From Candidatus Saccharimonadota bacterium (GTDB lineage: Bacteria > Patescibacteriota > Saccharimonadia > Saccharimonadales > Saccharimonadaceae): DNA of 20,746 bases. Every line of letters starts with the position of its first letter. Positions within the stretch are counted from its first letter, which is position 1. A program made the position numbers and the translations under genes. The DNA is taken from assembly GCA_020428185.1 (NCBI GenBank), contig JAGQNH010000021.1, forward strand, positions 1-20,746, in the 5' to 3' direction. The notes under the pieces are model-generated. The model was not told the origin of the DNA, searched no databases, and saw nothing but the letters and a program-made list of their open reading frames with translations. Of the stretch, positions 15,066 to 20,746 are shown piece after piece.

Positions 15066-16052
15066 TTAGTCTTTTTTCGCACCATTTACTTCATATGAAG
15101 TATTTGTTGCTTCAAAGAAATTAACGAGTTGCAGCGTATCATTGGCAGTAGCCATCCACTTTGCTGGGTTACCGACATTATAGTGAGCATCAAAGCCCAA
15201 TTCCTCGAGTCGTCTATCAGCAAGATATTTCACATATTGATTTATGTAGTCGGCGTTGAGTCCCAAAATACCATTTGGAAGCAAATCGTTATTGTATTGC
15301 TCTTCCATTTCGACACCGCTAAGAATCATGTTCTTAATCTCATCTGCAAATTCTTCTGTCTGCAGATCTTCGTTCTCTTCAAGCACTGTCAATATCAAAT
15401 TAATACCAAACTTGAGGTGCAATGACTCATCGCGAACAACCCAGTCAATAAGTGCACCGAAATTACGCAATAAATTACGCTGCCGGAAGCTAAGCGCGAC
15501 CATAAAGCCACTATAGAACCATATACCTTCGAGAATAATATTGTACGCAATCAGGTTTCGGATAAAGTCCTTCTTACCTTCTGTAGTAGTGATATCTAGC
15601 GTGTCCTCAGTCATACGCTTGATGAATTTCGTCTCGAACTCTTCCTTGCGTGCCATAGACGGCACTTCGATATGAGCTGCATACGATGCATCTCGATCAA
15701 TAGGAAATGTCTCAAGTACATACTCAAATGCCATGCAGTGATTTGCCTCTTCCCACATCTGCTTCGCAAGATACAGGTGACACTCAGCTGCATTAACATA
15801 TGGATACACTCCGAACGCAAGTGCCTTATTCACTAAGAGTTCATTCGGGTTAAAATAGCTCATCAAAAACGTCACAGCATGACGCTCTTCATCGCTCATC
15901 TTCTTCCAGTCAGACAAATCCTGACCTAATTGAATTTCGTTAGGGAACCAAGTATTCGCAACTGCTTGCTCATACAAATCGTATGCCCATTTATATGTGA
16001 CTGGTTTAAGTAGTAATCCGTCCTGGATACCAGTGCCGAGAATGCCTGCCAT
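15066..16052 (-). CDS. nrdB: Ribonucleotide reductase small subunit, class Ic-like
   Basis: The beta subunit (R2) generates the oxidising equivalent for ribonucleotide reduction. 328 residues. The metal ligands align with E. coli R2 by exact spacing within each helix pair: E71 (for D84), E102 (E115), H105 (H118), E175 (E204), E209 (E238), H212 (H241). The position of the radical tyrosine Y122 is F109 in EEANHCMAFEYV, and the first ligand is Glu instead of Asp. Both changes define class Ic enzymes such as that of Chlamydia trachomatis, which use a Mn(IV)/Fe(III) centre instead of a tyrosyl radical. W35 and the C-terminal Y320 (NTSYEVNGAKKD) are available for radical transfer to the large subunit. 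AAAGGA lies 15 bases upstream of the ATG. Metal use is inferred from sequence only. Confidence 0.93.
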   Translation of the reverse strand: MAGILGTGIQDGLLLKPVTYKWAYDLYEQAVANTWFPNEIQLGQDLSDWKKMSDEERHAVTFLMSYFNPNELLVNKALAFGVYPYVNAAECHLYLAKQMWEEANHCMAFEYVLETFPIDRDASYAAHIEVPSMARKEEFETKFIKRMTEDTLDITTTEGKKDFIRNLIAYNIILEGIWFYSGFMVALSFRQRNLLRNFGALIDWVVRDESLHLKFGINLILTVLEENEDLQTEEFADEIKNMILSGVEMEEQYNNDLLPNGILGLNADYINQYVKYLADRRLEELGFDAHYNVGNPAKWMATANDTLQLVNFFEATNTSYEVNGAKKD

Positions 16053-16107
16053 GGTATTGTCGTAGTCCTTTCTTTATCGTGTTTATCAACCGTATCATCT
16101 CAAACCC

Positions 16108-16281
16108 CTATTCGCAACCGTCGCAAATAGTAAGACTAGCTGGATCGAGTGGTGCTGACGCGACGCCTTTTGCTCGGGCTTGCTCGTCAGCTTGTGCCTG
16201 CGCAGCTTTCATTGCCGCGTCAATAGCGTCTAGCTTCTGCTCTAGAGTCATGTTTTCTTCGATAATATTTGATGCGTTCAT
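16108..16281 (-). CDS. Small protein with C-terminal CxxC: detached NrdA redox tail?
   Basis: A 57-residue gene lying exactly between nrdA and nrdB. AGGGGG sits six bases before its ATG. The sequence is a charged start (MNASNIIEENMTLEQKLDAI), an Ala/Gln-rich helix (DAAMKAAQAQADEQARAKG), a Pro/Ser linker (VASAPLDPASL) and the end TICDGCE. Its only cysteines are the CxxC pair, three residues from the C-terminus. Class I ribonucleotide reductase large subunits normally end in such a pair on a flexible arm, which re-reduces the active-site disulfide. Here NrdA lacks it, so this peptide could do that job in trans. Alternatives are a small thioredoxin-like carrier or a metal-binding accessory. The coding call is strong from RBS, operon position and composition; the function is inference. 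Confidence 0.7.
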   Translation of the reverse strand: MNASNIIEENMTLEQKLDAIDAAMKAAQAQADEQARAKGVASAPLDPASLTICDGCE

Positions 16282-16345
16282 TTTATACCCCCTATATTGA
16301 TTTGTTGTAACAATTTTTTATTCATTTATTCTCAGTACCCATAGG

Positions 16346-18757
16346 CTAACTATCCGAATTTACCGCTTGTTTCTTCGCAAATCCAAAACCTGCCTTGCGT
16401 GGACCGCTACCCGCGAGCGACTCTGCCTTGTTGACCTTCACCGTACTCTGCTCTGCCGTGTGCCGAGGTTTAACGTGTAGGTAGTACGTCGTCTTGAGAC
16501 CCTTCTTCCATGCAGCCATATAGATCTTTTCATACTCATCGATGTCGCGAGTCTCGAGGTACATATTGCGACTAATAGCCTGGTCGACCCACTTCTGTGC
16601 ACGCCCCGCTACTTCGATAAATGCATAAGGGCTCAGCTGGAAGCTTGTCTTGTAAACAGCCTTGATGTGATCTGGAATATCAGAAATCTGCTGAACATCA
16701 CCTTGCAGGCGCAATACGTCATCCTTCACCTTTTCCCATAAATCAAGTCGCTTTAGGTCGTTGATGAGGTTGACATTAACTTCGAGAAACTTGCCATTTA
16801 GAGTTGCGCGACTAAAGATCTGGGCGAATTGCGGATCGAGTCCGGGCGTCGTACCAGCAATATGGGCAATATTGGCAGTCGGAGCAATCGCCATCAATGT
16901 TGCGTTGCGCATGCCTTTTTTGACCTTCTTGCGAAGCACGTCCCAGTCCATACGAGCCTTTCGGCTGATATCTACACGTACGTGACGATCGTGGTCAAGC
17001 TGCTCAATCGTATCTATCGGAAGCATACCTTTGCTCCACCCACTGCCCTTGAAGTTTGGATAACTTCCAAGTTCTTTTGCGAGATCCGCACTTGCATCGA
17101 TCGCATGATAGCTGACAAACTCAGCCAACTGATCAATCAAGTCATATGACTCATCGGAATCATAGCTATAGCCTAGTCGCTCAATTACATCAGTGAAGCC
17201 CATGATACCAAGCCCAAGTGCACGGTTTTGAACATTTGAATTCATTGCTTCAGGAATCGGCGTATTTGTAATGTCGCACAGATTATCAAGTTGTCGAATC
17301 GCACTGCGTGCACTTGCAGCCAATCGGTCCCAGTCCCATTCCTTGTTCTCATCCAAAAATGCCGACAGGTTAATACTTACCAAGTTACATACTGATGTAT
17401 TGTCCTTGTCTTGTGGCAACGTAATCTCTGTACAAAGGTTGCTATGATGGATCGTTCCAGTATTGTTGTTGATTGCTCGGACATTGATAGTGTCTTTCCA
17501 CGTCAACCACGGGTGACTTGTCGCCTGAAGAATCGTAAGGATATTCCGCCATTGTTCACGCGCATTAACCTTGATAAAATCACGCATCTGCCCCTTGTCG
17601 GCCAACTTTACGTATTCATTGTAGCGCTTCGAGAAATCCTCACCGTAAAGCTCCGTTAGATCTGGTGTTTCAGCGGGATCAAACAAATACCATTCTTTGT
17701 TCTTCTCGACACGCTTCATAAACTCGTCGCTCAGATATACAGCAGTGTTTGCAATTCGAGTACGAAGATAAGGGTCGCCGCTATTTTGCTTTAGATCCAA
17801 GAACTGCGGAAAATTCAGGTGCCAGTTTTCCATATAAATCGCTGCTGAACCAGCTTTTTTACCCTTACGGCTAACTGCAAATAGCGCAGTATCAAGCATC
17901 TTGATAAACGGAATTGGTCCTGTCGACTCAGTGTTTGTCGTCTTCACCGGGCTGCCGGCCGCACGAAGCTTCGTGACTCCGATTCCGATTCCACCAGTAC
18001 CCTTTGCAATCCACATCGTGTCTCGCACACCCTTGGCGATTGCTTCCATGTCGTCGTCGATATTAAACAAGAAGCAGTTCGAAAGTTGTGGAAACGCACC
18101 ACCTGCGTTGATACGTGTTGAACCACCAGGAACATATTCAAGTCGACTCATGTGATCGTAAAAATCAAGCGCTGCAGCGGTTGGGTCCTTTTCATTGAAG
18201 CTTAGCCCCATCGCAATACGCATATGTGTATATTGTGGAACCTCAATCGGGTCACCACTCTGTCGGCGCAGAGCATAACGGTTCTTATTTGTCACAACGC
18301 CAAGATACTTACTCAAATCATCTCTCGATGGGTCAAGAGCGGCGGCGAGCTTCTTGATATCAAACACTTGCGCATTCATCCGCGTATCGAGCAGGCCGTC
18401 AGCCACACCTTCTTTTAGATATGTTGCAAAATGCTTCTGATGCAACTTCCGTAGCTCCGCGGCGTCGTTATAATGACCTAAAATTTTCTTGTAAATATTC
18501 TTTAGTGCCAAACGAGCGGCAATCTTATCGAAGTCCGGGTCGTCTTTGACATTCTGTAGTGCCGTATGGATAACCGCTTCATCCAATTGCTCTGTCGTAA
18601 TGCCGTCAAATAGTGTTAATTGTAGCTCCGTAGCTACCTGTACTACCTTTTGAATTTGATCCTTCAATCCTTCACTCGCTTCAACGAGTGCCAAATTGAC
18701 CTGGTTGGCGTCGAATGGTTCGCGGGTGCCATCGCGTTTAACCACATTGATGCTCAT
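16346..18757 (-). CDS. nrdA: Ribonucleotide reductase large subunit, lacking C-terminal Cys pair
   Basis: The alpha subunit (R1) converts ribonucleoside diphosphates to deoxyribonucleotides. 803 residues. An N-terminal ATP-cone (KRDGTREPFD to about residue 95) indicates dATP/ATP allosteric control. Active-site residues: C228 (LSNCFLF), N440, C442, E444 (SNLCTEI) and C457 (SVCNLVSINL). C228 and C457 form the redox pair, and C442 carries the thiyl radical. Y758/Y759 in TTYYLHVKPR are the radical-transfer tyrosines, and PTANIAHIAGTTPG binds substrate phosphate. The family normally ends with a CxxC or CxxxxC on a flexible arm; here the ~40-residue tail (ending KKQAVNSDS) has no cysteine, and the next gene supplies one. 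GGGAG lies nine bases before the ATG. Operon head. Confidence 0.97.
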   Translation of the reverse strand: MSINVVKRDGTREPFDANQVNLALVEASEGLKDQIQKVVQVATELQLTLFDGITTEQLDEAVIHTALQNVKDDPDFDKIAARLALKNIYKKILGHYNDAAELRKLHQKHFATYLKEGVADGLLDTRMNAQVFDIKKLAAALDPSRDDLSKYLGVVTNKNRYALRRQSGDPIEVPQYTHMRIAMGLSFNEKDPTAAALDFYDHMSRLEYVPGGSTRINAGGAFPQLSNCFLFNIDDDMEAIAKGVRDTMWIAKGTGGIGIGVTKLRAAGSPVKTTNTESTGPIPFIKMLDTALFAVSRKGKKAGSAAIYMENWHLNFPQFLDLKQNSGDPYLRTRIANTAVYLSDEFMKRVEKNKEWYLFDPAETPDLTELYGEDFSKRYNEYVKLADKGQMRDFIKVNAREQWRNILTILQATSHPWLTWKDTINVRAINNNTGTIHHSNLCTEITLPQDKDNTSVCNLVSINLSAFLDENKEWDWDRLAASARSAIRQLDNLCDITNTPIPEAMNSNVQNRALGLGIMGFTDVIERLGYSYDSDESYDLIDQLAEFVSYHAIDASADLAKELGSYPNFKGSGWSKGMLPIDTIEQLDHDRHVRVDISRKARMDWDVLRKKVKKGMRNATLMAIAPTANIAHIAGTTPGLDPQFAQIFSRATLNGKFLEVNVNLINDLKRLDLWEKVKDDVLRLQGDVQQISDIPDHIKAVYKTSFQLSPYAFIEVAGRAQKWVDQAISRNMYLETRDIDEYEKIYMAAWKKGLKTTYYLHVKPRHTAEQSTVKVNKAESLAGSGPRKAGFGFAKKQAVNSDS

Positions 18758-18947
18758 TACTACTCTCCCTTGGTTTAATTTTTATATCTAGGGACTCTTA
18801 CCCCCTACACATGCTTCCCAAATATACGCGTCTCTCCTCACGTTTTGGGGCACAAGAAGAAGCCATATCATAAACGATCTGGCGGTGGACTGCCCTCCGT
18901 CTTGCAAAATGTGTATTTTTGTTGAACTACTACATATGTAGTGTCTA
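18758..18947 (-). promoter_or_regulatory. Long nrdA leader, probably structured
   Basis: If transcription starts from the promoter at 18954-18982, the mRNA has a ~190-base leader before nrdA. It holds several GC-rich self-complementary stretches: GGAGGGCAGTCC near 18891-18902, and AGGG/CCCT arms at 18790-18808. No known riboswitch class could be assigned. A TATAAA at 18781-18786 could serve as a second, proximal -10. The apparent reading frames here are not convincing as genes. Confidence 0.4.
18929..18944. promoter_or_regulatory. NrdR-box-like operator 1
   Basis: ACTACATATGTAGTGT matches 12 of 16 positions of the NrdR box consensus ACACWATATATWGTGT, and contains the perfect palindrome CTACATATGTAG. 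It lies just downstream of the predicted nrdA transcription start and its centre is 32 bp from operator 2. NrdR is the zinc/ATP-cone repressor of ribonucleotide reductase genes and binds paired boxes about three helical turns apart. Confidence 0.55.
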
Positions 18948-18953
18948 CTTAAA

Positions 18954-18982
18954 ATTTTAGACCCTATATATATGGTTTTCAA
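18954..18982 (-). promoter_or_regulatory. nrdA operon promoter
   Basis: Minus strand: -35 TTGAAA (18977-18982), a 17-base spacer (18960-18976) and -10 TAAAAT (18954-18959). The spacer is almost entirely occupied by an NrdR-box-like palindrome, and a second box sits at the start site, as expected for repressor control. Confidence 0.6.
18961..18976. promoter_or_regulatory. NrdR-box-like operator 2
   Basis: ACCCTATATATATGGT matches 13 of 16 positions of the NrdR consensus. It fills the -35/-10 spacer of the nrdA promoter. The centre-to-centre distance to operator 1 is 32 bp. Confidence 0.6.
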
Positions 18983-19019
18983 GCGTTTTTTATATGTTTT
19001 TTTCACCACAAGCTTATTA

Positions 19020-19066
19020 ACACCTTATAGTGTTGTAAATAATATAGCATACGCTATATATGGTGT
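19020..19066. promoter_or_regulatory. Second pair of NrdR-box-like palindromes
   Basis: ACGCTATATATGGTGT (19051-19066) matches 14 of 16 consensus positions, the best of the region. ACACCTTATAGTGTTG (19020-19035) matches about 10 and shows an AACAC/GTGTT inverted repeat. Their centres are 31 bp apart. This pair lies 63 bases before the SIMPL-domain gene and over 260 bases from nrdA. It could therefore act on the plus-strand gene, on a distal nrdA promoter, or by looping with the first pair. Confidence 0.45.
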
Positions 19067-19128
19067 TTTAGTTTTGTTCGTACCTTTCTATAAAAATACC
19101 CTAGCTATGAAAAACCATAAGAGATATT

Positions 19129-19926
19129 ATGTATATATCTATGAATAACGATTCAAATACACGAAAACTCAAACGATGGATTACTATCTTTGGTGTTGTC
19201 AATTTACTAGTAGTCCTAGGCATTCTTGTCAGCCTTATACTGTTTTGGCGCCCATGGGATACCACTTTTTCAACCACAACTCGCAAAATTACAATCACTG
19301 GTAGTGCTACAGTCACCGCAGAGCCGGATGAATTTAGATTCACTCCTTCGTATACAAGAGATACAACGCGTGAAATCATCAAACTAAACGATCAAATTAT
19401 TGCGACACTCAAAAATCTAGGTGTTCAAGCAAATCAAATTACCAATAACGCCAGTACATACGGCTCTACTGACGTCTACTACATACTTCCCGTAGAAGAG
19501 AAAGATGTTGCAAATCTTAGCCTCACGGTTACTGTCAGTAGCCTGAAGTTGGCTCAGAAAGTCCAGGATTACCTTCTCACAACCAATCCAGAAGGCTCAA
19601 TTACCCCTATCGCCACATTCAGCACAGCAACACGCAAAAAACTCGAAAATAAAGCGCGAGGCGAGGCTATCAAGGATGCCCGAACGAAAGCAAACCAAAC
19701 CGCTACAGGGCTCGGAACAAAACTCGGCAAGGTCATTACAATATCAGAAGGCTCAAATACCCGTGGATGCGATGTGGGCGGTGTGTTGTGCCCAATAGCA
19801 CTCGAAGGCTCTGAAGTCTCATCATCGTCTGATGATGCAGCGAAAAGCGAAAAAGACAGCCTCATACTGCAGCCTGGCACAAATGATTTGACATATAGCT
19901 TCACAGTCACATTTGGCCTCGAGTAA
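19129..19926 (+). CDS. Membrane-anchored SIMPL (DUF541) domain protein
   Basis: 265 residues. A basic N-terminus (TRKLKRW) is followed by one membrane helix at about 18-40 (ITIFGVVNLLVVLGILVSLILFW), then a SIMPL/DUF541 domain on the outer side. The domain opens with KITITGSATVTAEPDEFRF, the usual start of the family, and continues with LNDQIIATLKNLGVQANQI, a YYILPVEEKDVANLSLTVTV strand and AIKDARTKANQTATGLGTKLGKVITI. A GCDVGGVLC insertion could form a disulfide. SIMPL proteins form oligomeric cell-envelope assemblies (BP26-like channel-shaped rings), with unclear function. An alternative start is ATG 19141. Upstream it has NrdR-box-like sequences, and a candidate TTGTAA-N16-TATATA promoter overlaps them. 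Confidence 0.85.
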   Translation: MYISMNNDSNTRKLKRWITIFGVVNLLVVLGILVSLILFWRPWDTTFSTTTRKITITGSATVTAEPDEFRFTPSYTRDTTREIIKLNDQIIATLKNLGVQANQITNNASTYGSTDVYYILPVEEKDVANLSLTVTVSSLKLAQKVQDYLLTTNPEGSITPIATFSTATRKKLENKARGEAIKDARTKANQTATGLGTKLGKVITISEGSNTRGCDVGGVLCPIALEGSEVSSSSDDAAKSEKDSLILQPGTNDLTYSFTVTFGLE

Positions 19927-20079
19927 ATAACTCACTATACACAATGCTTCATATAGTTTACTTTTAGTAAAATTTATATTATAGTTTTCTCAGTTTTGAG
20001 TTGTATTGTTTATACATTCATAACTCGTCCCGCGTCAATTCCGACCCGGAGATAATAGTTTGATTCCCTAGGAGCAACG
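19927..20079 (+). promoter_or_regulatory. Intergenic region with possible promoter of the hydrolase
   Basis: A/T-rich for the first 100 bases, including a small TTTACT/AGTAAA inverted repeat, with no clear terminator for the SIMPL gene. GATAAT at 20051-20056, about 23 bases before the GTG, may be the -10; no good -35 is seen 17 bases upstream. Confidence 0.3.
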
Positions 20080-20746
20080 GTGCTCAAAAACACTATCGCG
20101 CGTGCCTATGCATGGCTACTCGCAATATTCGGCGTAGTAACTCTCGTCGTCATAGGTACACCCTCTGCAATAGCAGATCCGACAGTTCTCGGAGTGAACG
20201 GCACAACCGTCAATATTCCTTTGCCGATACTAGATACTATTTCTGGTGCGCTTGAAGTAAATCACGGTGAACTCAAGCATCTACCAGGCTATACTGTCGT
20301 CAAAGTCGACTACCCTGCTTCGCTTGGGCTTTTGACGCTCGGCGGTCCTGGCTATGACAAATCGGTCAGTATCGGCGTGCAAAAAACGGTCGCAGAGATC
20401 CGAAATGCCCAAAATGGTGACTCGTCAGTACCAGTGAAACTCGCATGTTATTCACAAGGTGCTGATGTCTGCACCCAAGTAAATGACGAACTTGCTAGCA
20501 CCGGCTATGATCAATCAAGCATATCGTATCTGTTGCTCGGCAATGTCGACAATGCCGAGGCTGGCATCAAAGTACGATTCCCATATATCGATGAAAAGGG
20601 AGTTTTTATTCCCCTAGCTGGTCTAACCCTTGGCAATGCGACCCCGACGACCGGTAGCGATGCACAGATTACTCAGCTACTCTACGAATACGATGGCTTT
20701 GCTCGTGCACCGGAATATCCGCTCAACCTGCTCGCCGATCTAAATG
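20080..20746 (+). CDS. Secreted PE-PPE-domain-like serine hydrolase, 3'-incomplete
   Basis: A GTG start with a perfect AGGAG five bases upstream opens a frame that runs off the window (222 codons). A signal peptide is evident: basic LKNTIAR, hydrophobic AWLLAIFGVVTLVVIG, and a cut after TPSAIA. The mature part is an alpha/beta hydrolase of the cutinase-like PE-PPE type. S125 is the nucleophile in LACYSQGADVC, and QLLYEYDGFARAPEYPLNLLADLN matches the YDGxxDxPxYPxNxxAxxN block of mycobacterial PE-PPE proteins. The remaining catalytic residues lie partly beyond the end. In the family these are esterases or lipases acting outside the cell. Saccharibacteria live on actinobacterial hosts, so an envelope-lipid target or a gene acquired from the host is plausible but inferred. 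Confidence 0.8.
   Translation, partial: MLKNTIARAYAWLLAIFGVVTLVVIGTPSAIADPTVLGVNGTTVNIPLPILDTISGALEVNHGELKHLPGYTVVKVDYPASLGLLTLGGPGYDKSVSIGVQKTVAEIRNAQNGDSSVPVKLACYSQGADVCTQVNDELASTGYDQSSISYLLLGNVDNAEAGIKVRFPYIDEKGVFIPLAGLTLGNATPTTGSDAQITQLLYEYDGFARAPEYPLNLLADLN

Noticed and set aside
16079..16300. 73-codon plus-strand frame opposite the small CxxC gene
   Set aside because: Shadow frame; the minus-strand reading has the ribosome binding site, operon position and a meaningful CxxC end.
18758..18947. Riboswitch in the nrdA leader (an ATGATATGG stretch recalls the purine family; GGGAAGCATG recalls cobalamin elements)
   Set aside because: The rest of either consensus (for example the UCUACC joint of purine switches) is missing, so no class can be claimed.
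18788..19009. 73-codon minus-strand frame upstream of nrdA
   Set aside because: It overlaps the predicted nrdA promoter and operators, has no ribosome binding site and resembles no protein.
1..20746. CRISPR arrays, tRNA or rRNA genes, insertion sequences
   Set aside because: No regularly spaced repeats, no cloverleaf or rRNA signature and no transposase were seen on either strand by eye.

Overview
Most of this window, from about 1380 to the right end, looks like a genome segment of a Candidate Phyla Radiation bacterium, most likely Candidatus Saccharibacteria (TM7). This is inferred from the gene set, the compact layout, the moderate-to-low GC and the style of the housekeeping proteins. No rRNA is present to prove it. 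The first ~1.36 kb is different: it is visibly richer in GC and carries the end of an aldo/keto reductase and the end of a protein with a type IX secretion C-terminal sorting domain, both typical of Bacteroidota. The two parts meet inside two genes at about 1350-1380, where neither gene has a natural end. I read this as an assembly chimera rather than biology.

Layout, left to right. 1-1357: Bacteroidota-like fragment. 1357-3234 (-): two tandem alternative sigma-70 family genes, the second cut by the junction. 3396-4543: two P-loop kinase-like proteins, convergent and overlapping at their stop codons. 4541-7298 (-): a tightly coupled dnaG-rpoD-kinase operon, with TAATG overlaps. 7371-9801: a proline/glutamine-rich membrane-anchored protein (+), then on the minus strand an MmcQ/YjbR protein, oligoribonuclease, MsrB and MscL. 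9802-10156: a non-coding stretch with a rho-independent terminator, alternative hairpins and an 18-bp inverted repeat. 10157-13717 (-): argS, a small acidic protein, pyrG. 13782-18757 (-): a deoxynucleotide-synthesis operon of nrdA, a 57-residue protein ending in CDGCE, nrdB, then zwf. 18758-19128: a regulatory region with NrdR-box-like palindromes. 19129-20746 (+): a SIMPL-domain protein and a secreted PE-PPE-like hydrolase running off the end.

The most interesting system is the ribonucleotide reductase cluster. The large subunit lacks the usual C-terminal redox cysteine pair. A separate small gene directly downstream, with its own ribosome binding site, encodes a short helical/Ala-rich peptide that ends in CxxC. 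The small subunit has Phe in place of the radical Tyr and Glu in place of the first Asp ligand, which is the class Ic (Mn/Fe-type) signature. The operon starts at a TTGAAA-N17-TAAAAT promoter with an NrdR-box-like palindrome in the spacer and another 32 bp away. It ends with glucose-6-phosphate dehydrogenase, a source of the NADPH that ultimately reduces the enzyme. Secondary points are a DnaG primase that has lost all four zinc ligands, sigma factors altered in the -10 recognition helix, -10 boxes placed 6-8 nt before start codons (leaderless mRNAs), and an attenuator-like set of four alternating complementary segments between argS and mscL.
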